Positions 35,615 through 44,039 of a DNA stretch of 64,000 bases are shown here, piece by piece. The notes under the pieces are model-generated. The model searched no databases. It was not told the origin of the DNA and worked only from the letters and a program-made list of their open reading frames with translations. The position numbers were made by a program, and so were the translations under genes. The stretch is from Paraclostridium ghonii (GTDB taxonomy: Bacteria; Bacillota; Clostridia; Peptostreptococcales; Peptostreptococcaceae), in NCBI RefSeq assembly GCF_030815085.1, contig NZ_JAUSWG010000003.1, one strand, 5' to 3'. Position 1 is the stretch's first letter, and each line of letters starts with the position of its first letter.

Positions 35615-36901
35615 ATGAATAAGCTTAAGAGCAATAGATGGTTTATAGCAATACTTATAGGAATTGCCGGAGGAATAAGTTTTGAACTTGCGTACCTTAA
35701 ATACAACTATCAACCAGCCATGCAATCTTTAATGGGGCTTACAAGTACACAAGCTGGAATATTGATGAGTGTATATGGATTTTGCGCTATGATTCTTTAT
35801 GCACCAAGTGGTATAATTGCTGATAAGTTTAATCATAAAAAGCTTATTTCGTTTTCAATGGCAATTACCGGAATTCTAGGTTTTGTAATGGCAACGTATC
35901 CACCTTTTTATGTTTTGATAGCTATACAAGTATTATGGGCCTTTACAACAGTACTGTTTATGTGGTCTGCAACTATAAAGTCCGTATCTATGTTAGGTAG
36001 TAGAGAAGAACAAGGAGCACTACTAGGCTTATCCGAAGGAGCTAGGGGTGTAGGCTGTTTGATAGCAGCATTTTTAACTTTATGGATATTTAAGAAATTT
36101 GGAGCAGAAAATAACATATTTAGTTTAAAAGCAGTTTTAATGACATATGGAGTAATAATGATAGGTTTAGCTATTTTATGTTGGTTATTTGTTCCAGATG
36201 GAGAAGAATTTAAAAAAGAAAAAATTAATACAGAAAAATCTAAATCATTAACAATGTCAGATATTATATATGTTTTAAAATTAAAAACTACATGGTTATG
36301 TAGTGCTATAATATTTGGAGTTTATGTCGTATATGCTTGTCTTAGCTATACGTCAAGTTATTTAATTGATGTATTTGGTATGACTATGGTTACAGCAACT
36401 TTTATAGGTATGATTCGTAATCAATTTATGCGTACTGTAAGTCCGCCTCTTGCAGGACTTGTAACAGCTAAAACAAGTTTAAAATCTCCAACAAAAATTT
36501 TATTAATAGCAGCTGTTATAAATTTTATATCGTTAGTGATATTATTTATTGCACCTACTAAGCAGTCTTTATTGATTCCTATGATAGGAGTTGTTTTAGT
36601 ATCATCTATATGTGTATATGTGTCAAGGGGAATGTATTTTGCAACTATAGGAGAAGTTAATACCCCAATTAATATAACAGGAACAACTATAGGCGTGGCA
36701 TCGGTTATAGGATTTTTACCTGATGCATTTATATATATAATAATAGGAAACTGGCAAGATACTCTTCCAGTAATTCAAGCATATAAAAATATTTGGATAC
36801 TTGGCGCATGCGCAACTATTATAGCAATAGTAGCTTCTATATTGTTGATTAATGAAATTAATAAAAATAATCTAGAAAATAATGAAGTAGTTGTAGAATA
36901 G
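35615..36901 (+). CDS. MFS transporter (OFA/sugar-phosphate antiporter-like)
   Basis: 428 aa, twelve TM helices in two halves. The loop 2-3 motif reads GIIADKFNHKK, a form of the MFS signature A. The closest resemblance is to oxalate/formate-type or NarK-like facilitators, judged only from the N-terminal YNYQPAMQSLMGLTSTQAG and AGLVTAKTSLKSP segments. It is 25 bases after the BCCT gene and has GGAGG before its ATG, so it is the last gene of the catabolic operon; it may export the end product. It directly abuts a truncated palindromic repeat. Confidence 0.8.
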   Translation: MNKLKSNRWFIAILIGIAGGISFELAYLKYNYQPAMQSLMGLTSTQAGILMSVYGFCAMILYAPSGIIADKFNHKKLISFSMAITGILGFVMATYPPFYVLIAIQVLWAFTTVLFMWSATIKSVSMLGSREEQGALLGLSEGARGVGCLIAAFLTLWIFKKFGAENNIFSLKAVLMTYGVIMIGLAILCWLFVPDGEEFKKEKINTEKSKSLTMSDIIYVLKLKTTWLCSAIIFGVYVVYACLSYTSSYLIDVFGMTMVTATFIGMIRNQFMRTVSPPLAGLVTAKTSLKSPTKILLIAAVINFISLVILFIAPTKQSLLIPMIGVVLVSSICVYVSRGMYFATIGEVNTPINITGTTIGVASVIGFLPDAFIYIIIGNWQDTLPVIQAYKNIWILGACATIIAIVASILLINEINKNNLENNEVVVE

Positions 36902-36913
36902 GTTAATATTAGG

Positions 36914-36970
36914 TCACTAAAACCTAAAGAGCACGGCTTTAACATTACGTCAGATTACTATATAACTCAT
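36914..36970. repeat. Truncated 80-nt palindromic repeat, copy 3
   Basis: Matches the right part of the repeats at 18914 and 19043 (TCACTAAAACCTAAAGAGC...) up to the ATTACTATATAACTCAT end, but lacks the left inverted end. It starts 13 bases after the MFS stop codon and is followed, as in copy 2, by the RNA-like element. Confidence 0.65.
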
Positions 36971-37028
36971 ATATTAAAAAAATTTAAAAAAAATACATAT
37001 AATTTATAAGAATGGTTAATATATAATC

Positions 37029-37344
37029 AAGGAGTTAATGAAGGTTAACTCCCAAACCAACACTACTATTCAAAAGCTAGATGATTTCTAACCTTTTGAT
37101 AGTATCTTTGGAAGTGATGGTTGACTGGATATTTGAAGAAATATCATATTAAATATAATGAATCTACTAGATAACCTCAATCTACTAGAGTGCAACTAGT
37201 TTTTAGTCTAATACCCAAAGGTTAGAGTTATAGCTAAGTTGGCAACTATATTTAATAATAGTCAAAGAGGAAAAGGATGTAATTAATATTACTCCTTAGA
37301 AAGCACTGATTTTGAAAGCTTAGGCTATCAAGTCAGTGCTTTTT
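37029..37344 (+). ncRNA. Structured RNA candidate, copy 3 of 3
   Basis: Same helices as copies 1 and 2: GGAGTTAA/TTAACTCC at the 5' end (two pairs exchanged relative to copy 1), CTAACCTTTTGA with CCAAAGGTTAG, GGATATTT/AAATATC, and the terminal GCACTGATTT / AAGTCAGTGC followed by T4. TATAAT at 37022-37027. It lies between the MFS gene and a lipoprotein gene; the remaining DNA up to 37516 is AT-rich with no other recognisable site. Confidence 0.65.
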
Positions 37345-37516
37345 ATATTATCAACAAGAATAATCATATGGAAAAATTAATTAAATAACTATATAAATTT
37401 TAATTGGAAAATTATGAAACTATATAAAATTAAGAAAAATTTAAGGTTAAATTAACTTCAATTTAAGGTTTAAACTTTAAAATATAGCTATAGCTTAATT
37501 AAAGGAGATGATTTTT

Positions 37517-37930
37517 ATGAATATTAAAATATATAAAAAGCTAGCTATAGTATTGACATTATCATTTGTCGTTTTTAGTGCTACAGGATGCCAATCAATA
37601 GATAACCAGAGTATGATTGATAAAACAGATTCTCAAAAAGATTACTCAATTTCAGCTATAACAGAGGATATAGCATCGGCATTCAAAACTATTGCTTCTG
37701 ATATTATTGGTTTTACAAAAGGATTTGTAGGAGATGAAGACTTTAGAAAACAAGAGATAGAAAAAATAAAGGAATTACCCCAAAATATTAAAAATAATAT
37801 TAATATATTTGAAAAAACTTCAGATGGTATTGAATTAAATGAAGATAATGGTGTGGTTAAAGGGGTGTCTGATTCATACCAAAAAGTTAAGGATTCAGTA
37901 GGTGGGATTATAGATGATGTTAAAAAATAA
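37517..37930 (+). CDS. Small lipoprotein of unknown function
   Basis: 137 aa from ATG 37517, ten bases after AAAGGAG; ATG 37508 is too close to it. Lipoprotein signal peptide with lipobox ATGC (Cys25 of this start). The mature part is charged and helical (AFKTIASDIIGFTKGFVGDEDF; KIKELPQNIKNNIN), and a Gly/Val-rich C-terminus DSYQKVKDSVGGIIDDVKK could be amphipathic. I do not recognise a family. It appears to be a single gene. Confidence 0.7.
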   Translation: MNIKIYKKLAIVLTLSFVVFSATGCQSIDNQSMIDKTDSQKDYSISAITEDIASAFKTIASDIIGFTKGFVGDEDFRKQEIEKIKELPQNIKNNINIFEKTSDGIELNEDNGVVKGVSDSYQKVKDSVGGIIDDVKK

Positions 37931-38213
37931 AAATAAAGTTAATTATTAAAAATATTCAAACCTTATTTGAAGTTGACATTAAATACCTCACACTTAGGCT
38001 GGTGTAAAATTACTTAGAGATAAATGCTTTCTAATAAAATTGTAATAAACAATAAAAATACTGATTAAGTTATTTGAACTTTCATATGACTTAAAACCTT
38101 GGATTTTTTTGATAAGATTTAAATGTATTATTAAAAGATTCAATTAAGATATCATCATCAAAACCTTCAACAACTTGATATAATTACGATTAAACCAATT
38201 TTATAAAAGTAAA

Positions 38214-38286
38214 GGGAGTGAGAGTATATTTTAGCTACATTTCAAGCATCTTTTCAGCTTGTATAGCAAAATATACTCTCACTCCC
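38214..38286. repeat. Near-perfect 73-nt palindrome
   Basis: GGGAGTGAGAGTATATTTT pairs perfectly with AAAATATACTCTCACTCCC (19 bp); an inner CAAGC/GCTTG stem closes it. No T-run follows. It sits in the 532-base gap between the lipoprotein and preT (37931-38462), otherwise AT-rich without a clear gene. It may be a MITE-like insertion or a regulatory RNA structure upstream of preTA. Confidence 0.7.
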
Positions 38287-38462
38287 TATTGTTTTGTTTA
38301 AATATATAGAGATAGTCTTTTTTTAGAATAAACTATATTACCAAGAATATAATTAAGTATAAAGACAAGCAATAAAATAAGTAAAGCAAGTACTATAACT
38401 CATTTTTAATACTTACATAATTAAAAATTAAATTTACAAATAATTATAGAAAGGAAAACAAA

Positions 38463-39656
38463 ATGAACAAAATACATAAACTAACAATTCGTGAAGAAGT
38501 TTCTAGATGCTTATTATGTCATGATGCACCATGCTCTAAAGCATGTCCAGCCAAAACAGATCCAGCAAAATTTATAAGATCTTTAAGATTTGACAATCCA
38601 AAAGGGGCTATTGAAACAATAAAAAATAATAACATATTAGGTGGAGTATGTTCAAAAGTATGTCCATCAAAAGCTTATTGTGAAAAGGCATGCAGTAGAA
38701 CATCTATAAACACTCCAATAAATATAAAAATGATTCAACAATACTTAATGGATTTAGATAAAGAGTTAAACATCTCAACTTACACTAAACAAGAAAATAC
38801 AGGATTTAATATATCTATTATAGGTTCTGGTCCAGCAGGACTTGCAGCAGCAGTGGAATTAATAAAAAAGGGTCACAATGTAACTATATATGAAAAAGAA
38901 GAAAAATATGGAGGGTACTTAACTTATGGTATTCCAAATGATAGAATAAATCAAACATTAGTAGATTATGAGATAAATCAAGTGAAAAATTTAGGAGTTA
39001 ATTTTAAAAACTTAGTAGAAATAAAATCTTCAGATGAATTGAATACATCACACTCAGTTATATGGGCTTGTGGACTACATAAAGGCAAAACATTACATAT
39101 AGAAGGAATTGATTTAGAAAATGTAGAAATTGGAGTAAACTATTTACGCAAAATGAAAGAACATCCTAATAGTGTTTATAAAGGTGATAATGTAATAGTT
39201 GTTGGTGGTGGAGACGTAGCTATGGATGTTGCTAGAATTGCTAAATTAAGAGGAGCAAATCAAGTTAACATACTATATAGAAGAACAGAAAATGATATGC
39301 CAGCTTATATAGATGAAAAATTACATACAAAAGATTGTGGAGTAAATATTTTTGTGAAATTTAAACCTTTAAGTATAAAAGGTAATAAAAAAGTTGAAAA
39401 AGCAGTTTTTGAAAGCATCGGAAATGATAGTAATTTAACCTTAAAATGTGATCAATACATAGTAGCTATAGGTCAAGAATGTGAAAAAGATATATCTTTA
39501 CTTAAAGATGAACAAAATGGGATATTTATTGCAGGAGACATAGATTCAAAAGATAAAACGGTTGTATGTGCAATTCAAAGTGGTAAAGAAGCTGCATACA
39601 GAGCTGATAAATACGTAAAATCTTTAAATATGAAAGGAGTTAAAGATAATGTTTAA
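38463..39656 (+). CDS. preT: NAD-dependent dihydropyrimidine dehydrogenase subunit PreT
   Basis: 397 aa. The N-terminal GltD-like segment has two Cys clusters (CLLCHDAPCSKACP; CSKVCPSKAYCEKAC, residues ~17-80), followed by FAD-binding IIGSGPAGLAAAVEL (~119-133) and an NAD-binding VVGGGDVAMDVARIA (~246-260). This is the flavin, NADH-oxidising subunit of PreTA, which reduces uracil/thymine to the dihydro forms or runs in reverse. The 8-base overlap with preA means translational coupling. Dihydropyrimidinase is not in the window. Confidence 0.9.
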   Translation: MNKIHKLTIREEVSRCLLCHDAPCSKACPAKTDPAKFIRSLRFDNPKGAIETIKNNNILGGVCSKVCPSKAYCEKACSRTSINTPINIKMIQQYLMDLDKELNISTYTKQENTGFNISIIGSGPAGLAAAVELIKKGHNVTIYEKEEKYGGYLTYGIPNDRINQTLVDYEINQVKNLGVNFKNLVEIKSSDELNTSHSVIWACGLHKGKTLHIEGIDLENVEIGVNYLRKMKEHPNSVYKGDNVIVVGGGDVAMDVARIAKLRGANQVNILYRRTENDMPAYIDEKLHTKDCGVNIFVKFKPLSIKGNKKVEKAVFESIGNDSNLTLKCDQYIVAIGQECEKDISLLKDEQNGIFIAGDIDSKDKTVVCAIQSGKEAAYRADKYVKSLNMKGVKDNV

Positions 39657-40881
39657 AAAAGATTTATCCATAGAATTTTGTGGAGTAAAATGTGAAAATC
39701 CATTTTTCTTATCTTCATCTCCTGTAGATAATTGCTATGAAATGTGTGCAAAGGCATTGGAAACTGGATGGGGAGGAGTAGTATATAAAACTTTAGGATT
39801 TTTTATACCGACAGACTGTTCGCCTCGTTTTGATAAATTAGATAAGGAAAGTACTGATTTTATTGGATTTAAAAATATGGAACAAATATCAGAACATCCG
39901 CTTCAAGAAAGTTTAGATTCATTAAAAAAACTTAAACAAAATTACCCTACAAAAACAATTGTAGCTTCAATTATGGGACAAAATGAAAAAGAATGGGAAG
40001 ACCTTGCAAGACTAGTTACAAAATCAGATGTAGATATTATAGAATGCAATTTTTCATGTCCTCAAATGACAAGCAATGAAATGGGTTCTGATGTAGGTCA
40101 AAATGCTCAATTAGTAAAAAAATACTGTCAAGCAGTTTCTAGAGGAACAAATCTTCCTATAATTGCAAAAATGACTCCTAATATAGGGGATATGACAATG
40201 CCTTCAATAGCAGCTATAAAAGGTGGAGCAAGTGGAGTTACAGCAATAAACACCGTTAAATGCATTACAGGAATTGATTTAGATAATATGGTTGGAAAAC
40301 CTGTTATAAACGGAAAGTCAGCTATATCTGGATATTCTGGTAAAGCAATAAAACCAATTGCTTTAAGATTTTTACAACAATTAAGAGATAATAAAGAGTT
40401 AAAAAATATTGAAATAAGTGGAAGTGGTGGAGTTGAAACTTGGAGAGACGCTCTAGAATTTATATTATTAGGTGCTAGTAATATTCAAGTAACTACATCT
40501 GTAATGCAATACGGATATCGTATAGTAGAAGATATGATTAGTGGATTATCATATTTTATGGATGATATTGGGATAGATAATTTGCAAGAATTAGTGGGAA
40601 AAGCAAATCCTAATATAATACCTGTAGAAGATATAGAACGTAATTTTATAATTTATCCTAAAATAAATAATGATATTTGTATTGGGTGTGGAAGATGTTA
40701 TGTATCCTGCTTTGATGGAGCCCACCAAGCTTTAAACTGGGATAAAGAATCAAGAAAGATTTCATTAAATAAAGACAATTGCGTAGGATGTCATTTATGT
40801 AGTTTAGTATGTCCAGTGCAAGCTATTTCTAAGGGTGAAATATACTATAGAGATAAAAATATAAGAGACATTACAGTTTAA
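39649..40881 (+). CDS. preA: NAD-dependent dihydropyrimidine dehydrogenase subunit PreA
   Basis: 410 aa. The dihydroorotate-dehydrogenase-like barrel (SIEFCGVKCENPFFLSSSP, IECNFSCPQM, IIAKMTPN, ISGSGGVETWRDALEFILLG) binds FMN and pyrimidine. The C-terminal 8Fe-8S ferredoxin part reads CIGCGRCYVSCFDGA and CVGCHLCSLVCP (residues ~343-390). The Phe in the first cluster motif (CF instead of CP) is a small deviation. PreA forms an oligomer with PreT. The ATG at 39649 lies inside preT and has AAAGGAG upstream. Confidence 0.91.
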   Translation: MFKKDLSIEFCGVKCENPFFLSSSPVDNCYEMCAKALETGWGGVVYKTLGFFIPTDCSPRFDKLDKESTDFIGFKNMEQISEHPLQESLDSLKKLKQNYPTKTIVASIMGQNEKEWEDLARLVTKSDVDIIECNFSCPQMTSNEMGSDVGQNAQLVKKYCQAVSRGTNLPIIAKMTPNIGDMTMPSIAAIKGGASGVTAINTVKCITGIDLDNMVGKPVINGKSAISGYSGKAIKPIALRFLQQLRDNKELKNIEISGSGGVETWRDALEFILLGASNIQVTTSVMQYGYRIVEDMISGLSYFMDDIGIDNLQELVGKANPNIIPVEDIERNFIIYPKINNDICIGCGRCYVSCFDGAHQALNWDKESRKISLNKDNCVGCHLCSLVCPVQAISKGEIYYRDKNIRDITV

Positions 40882-40898
40882 ATTTAAATAATTTTATG

Positions 40899-40931
40899 AA
40901 AAAGCATAGGTATTTTTTATCTATGCTTTTT
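40899..40931 (+). terminator. Intrinsic terminator after preTA
   Basis: AAAAAGCATAG pairs with CTATGCTTTTT around an 11-base loop. Confidence 0.85.
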
Positions 40932-40952
40932 CATGTATAAAATAAAAAAATA

Positions 40953-41021
40953 TTGACAAAAAAGAAATATGGATATATATTTTAATTATACTTATTAGCA
41001 CTCGAAAGAGAGGAGTGATAA
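40953..41021 (+). promoter_or_regulatory. clpB promoter with CIRCE operator (HrcA)
   Basis: TTGACA (40953-40958), 17-base spacer, TATATT (40976-40981). Then TTAGCACTC (40995-41003), nine bases, and GAGTGATAA (41013-41021), which matches the CIRCE consensus TTAGCACTC-N9-GAGTGCTAA with one change. HrcA binding here would repress clpB until heat or misfolding stress. No CtsR site was found. Confidence 0.85.
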
Positions 41022-41073
41022 TAAAGATTTTAGTTAATACTAATATGTAAAATAAATAAAGGAGGACCTTTAT

Positions 41074-43668
41074 ATGAATGTAGAAAAAATGACAGTAAGA
41101 GTACAAAAAGCCTTAAATGAAGCTTTTAATATAGCTGTAAAAAATCATAATCAACAAGTGGATGCAATACATCTATTAAGCGCGCTTGTAAACCAGGAAG
41201 ATGGTCTTATTCCAAATATATTAGAGAAGATGAATGTATCTGTAGATGCATTAAATAATACTATAAATACAGAACTTAATAAATTACCACAAATACATGG
41301 GGAAGGAATAAGTTCACAAGGGGTAACAGCTACAAGAAAGATAAATGAAATTTTAATTAAAGCAGAAGAAATATCTAAAGAATTTAAAGATTCATATATA
41401 AGTGTAGAACATGTTATGCTTGCAATAATGGAAGTTGAATCTAAAACAAATATAGGTAAAATTTTAAATCAATATAAAATAAATAAGAATGACTTTTTAA
41501 ACGTATTATCGACTGTTAGAGGAAGTCAAAGAGTAGAAACTCAAGACCCAGAAGGGACTTATGAAGCATTAGCTAGATATTCTACTAACTTGGTAGAATT
41601 AGCTAAAAAGAATAAATTAGATCCTGTAATAGGAAGAGATGAAGAAATAAGAAGAGTTATAAGGATTTTATCAAGAAGAACTAAAAATAATCCGGTTTTA
41701 ATAGGTGAACCTGGTGTTGGGAAAACTGCAATAGTAGAAGGATTAGCTGAAAGAATAGTTAGAGGAGATGTTCCTGAAGGCTTAAAAGATAAAATAATAT
41801 TCTCGCTAGATATGGGTTCTTTAATTGCAGGAGCAAAATATAGAGGAGAATTTGAAGAAAGATTAAAAGCAGTGCTTAAAGAAGTTCAATCTGCACAAGG
41901 TAAGATAATTCTATTTATAGATGAAATACACACAATAGTTGGAGCTGGAAAAACTGATGGAGCGATGGATGCAGGTAACATAATAAAACCGATGCTAGCA
42001 CGTGGAGAGTTAAACTGTATAGGAGCAACTACATTTGATGAATATAGACAATATATTGAAAAAGATAAAGCTCTTGAAAGACGTTTTCAACCAGTTATGG
42101 CAGAAGAACCTAGTGTAAGCGATACAATTTCAATACTTCGTGGACTTAAAGAAAGATTTGAGATTCACCATGGTATAAGAATACACGATAGTGCTATAGT
42201 TGCAGCTGCAAAACTTTCTGATAGATATATACAAGATAGATTCTTACCAGATAAGGCAATAGATTTAATAGATGAAGCTGGTGCTATGATAAGAAGTGAA
42301 ATAGATTCTCTTCCAACAGAATTAGATACAGTTAGAAGAAAATTATTAACATTAGAAACAGAAAGAGAAGCATTACTTAAGGAAAATGATGAAAAAAGTA
42401 AGCAAAGACTTGAAAATTTAGAAAAAGAATTAGCAGAATTAAAATCTAAAAATGATGAAATGACTGTTAAGTATGAAAAAGAAAAGAGTCAAATATTAGA
42501 AATAAGAAACATAAAAGCTCAACTTGATGAAGCTAAAGTAAACGTTGAAAAATATGAAAGAGAATATGACTTTAATAAAGCAGCAGAATTAAAATATGGA
42601 ACAATACCAAAACTAGAAGAGAAAATAAAAGAACATGAACAAAAAATGCAAGAAAGTTATGAAAATGCTTTATTAAAAGAAGAAGTTACTGAAAATGAAA
42701 TATCTCAAATAGTTGCTAAATGGACAGGGATACCAGTTACTAAACTTGTTGAAGGTGAAAGAGAAAAATTGTTAAAACTAGAAGATGAACTTCACAAAAG
42801 AGTAATTGGGCAAGATGAAGCTGTAACTGCTGTAAGTAACGCAGTAATCCGTGCTCGTGCAGGACTTAAAGATGAAAAGAAACCAATAGGTTCATTTATA
42901 TTCTTAGGACCTACAGGAGTAGGTAAAACAGAACTTGCTAAAACTTTAGCTAACAACTTATTTGATAATGAAGACAATATAATAAGAATTGACATGTCTG
43001 AATATATGGAAAAACATGCAGTATCAAGACTTATAGGGCCTCCTCCTGGATATGTAGGATATGAGGAAGGTGGTCAATTAACAGAAGCTGTAAGAAGAAA
43101 TCCATATTCTGTACTATTATTTGATGAAATAGAAAAAGCTCATGAAGATGTATTTAACATATTCCTTCAGATACTAGATGATGGAAGACTTACTGACAAC
43201 AAAGGGAAAACAGTAGATTTTAAAAACACTATTATAATAATGACTTCAAATATAGGTAGTTCATACTTACTAGAAGCTGGTGAAGATATAAATGATGAAG
43301 CTAAAGAACTAGTTATGAGTGAAATGAAGAGAAGATTTAAGCCAGAATTTTTAAATAGAGTTGATGATATTATAATGTTTAAACCATTGGATAAAGAAGG
43401 AATAAAACAAATTATAGATATATTCATGAAATATTTAAGAAATAGATTACAAGATAAAAATATAGAAATTGAAGTTACAGAAAATGCAAAAGATGTAATG
43501 GTTAAAGAAGGATATGATCCAATTTATGGAGCTAGACCATTAAAGAGATATATAAGCAATGTATTAGAAACTATGATAGCTAAGAAGTTAATAGCTGGAG
43601 ATATATATAACGGATGCACTATAATAGTAGATGGAGAAAATGAAAATATAAATGTATCTGTAAAATAA
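41074..43668 (+). CDS. clpB: ATP-dependent disaggregase ClpB
   Basis: 864 aa, typical ClpB length. The Clp N domain is at residues 1-145 (NIAVKNHNQQVDAIHLLSAL), AAA1 Walker A GEPGVGKT (~208-215), and a coiled-coil middle domain (~410-525, e.g. EKELAELKSKNDEMTVKYEK), which marks ClpB rather than ClpC or ClpE. AAA2 has GPTGVGKTE (~613-621) and SEYMEKHAVSRLIGPPPGYV. There is no IGL/IGF loop for ClpP. It unfolds aggregates with DnaK help in the cytoplasm. Controlled by the CIRCE promoter upstream. Confidence 0.95.
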   Translation: MNVEKMTVRVQKALNEAFNIAVKNHNQQVDAIHLLSALVNQEDGLIPNILEKMNVSVDALNNTINTELNKLPQIHGEGISSQGVTATRKINEILIKAEEISKEFKDSYISVEHVMLAIMEVESKTNIGKILNQYKINKNDFLNVLSTVRGSQRVETQDPEGTYEALARYSTNLVELAKKNKLDPVIGRDEEIRRVIRILSRRTKNNPVLIGEPGVGKTAIVEGLAERIVRGDVPEGLKDKIIFSLDMGSLIAGAKYRGEFEERLKAVLKEVQSAQGKIILFIDEIHTIVGAGKTDGAMDAGNIIKPMLARGELNCIGATTFDEYRQYIEKDKALERRFQPVMAEEPSVSDTISILRGLKERFEIHHGIRIHDSAIVAAAKLSDRYIQDRFLPDKAIDLIDEAGAMIRSEIDSLPTELDTVRRKLLTLETEREALLKENDEKSKQRLENLEKELAELKSKNDEMTVKYEKEKSQILEIRNIKAQLDEAKVNVEKYEREYDFNKAAELKYGTIPKLEEKIKEHEQKMQESYENALLKEEVTENEISQIVAKWTGIPVTKLVEGEREKLLKLEDELHKRVIGQDEAVTAVSNAVIRARAGLKDEKKPIGSFIFLGPTGVGKTELAKTLANNLFDNEDNIIRIDMSEYMEKHAVSRLIGPPPGYVGYEEGGQLTEAVRRNPYSVLLFDEIEKAHEDVFNIFLQILDDGRLTDNKGKTVDFKNTIIIMTSNIGSSYLLEAGEDINDEAKELVMSEMKRRFKPEFLNRVDDIIMFKPLDKEGIKQIIDIFMKYLRNRLQDKNIEIEVTENAKDVMVKEGYDPIYGARPLKRYISNVLETMIAKKLIAGDIYNGCTIIVDGENENINVSVK

Positions 43669-43710
43669 GTTGAAGTTTGTATTTATTTATTTTTAGAGAT
43701 AAATAAAAAG

Positions 43711-43816
43711 TTGACAATACAATGTAGAAAAACTACACTTTAGGTATAAATAAATATCAATAGCTTGAAAATAGGCCATGAAGGTTGAAGTTTAACTTCT
43801 TCTTCTTGGCTTTTTT
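43711..43816 (+). ncRNA. Candidate short transcript: promoter plus terminator between clpB and the ChlI-like gene
   Basis: TTGACA (43711-43716), 17 bases, TACACT (43734-43739) form a promoter whose spacer holds the inverted repeat TGTAG-N5-CTACA. A terminator follows at 43775-43816: GCCATGAAG / CTTCTTGGC with one mismatch, then T6. The predicted transcript is about 70 nt and has no start codon with a ribosome binding site. It could be a small RNA or an attenuated leader of the downstream gene. Confidence 0.4.
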
Positions 43817-43847
43817 AATCATCAGGAAATTACATTTAATCTTGAAC

Positions 43848-43937
43848 TGTGGATAAATGTAATTTTCAACTTATTAAATTTGAGCAACGGACCTGTTTCT
43901 TAAGGTCGTTGGCGACATGAGCGAAGCGAATTTTTTT
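43848..43937 (+). repeat. Dispersed DnaA-box/hairpin element, copy B
   Basis: TGTGGATAA (43848-43856), then about 25 bases to TTTGAGCAACGGACC, a loop, GGTCGTTGGCGACATGA, and GCGAAGCGAATTTTTTT. Compared with copy A it lacks about 28 bases before the T-run and has a longer hairpin loop, but the CAACG/CGTTG stem is kept. The remainder of the gap up to 44039 contains only the GGGGGG ribosome binding site region. Confidence 0.6.
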
Positions 43938-44039
43938 ACACTAAAAAGATATTATTATAGGAAATAATATATAGTAAAGAAAATATTTCTAATGGAATCA
44001 ATAATAATTTTTGTTAATAATTTCAGGGGGGAATAGAAA

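Noticed and set aside
38095..38190. Minus-strand 29-codon open stretch (VVEGFDDDILIESFNN...) that looks protein-like
   Set aside because: It is closed by stops on both sides and has no start; it may be a gene remnant, but composition alone cannot show it.
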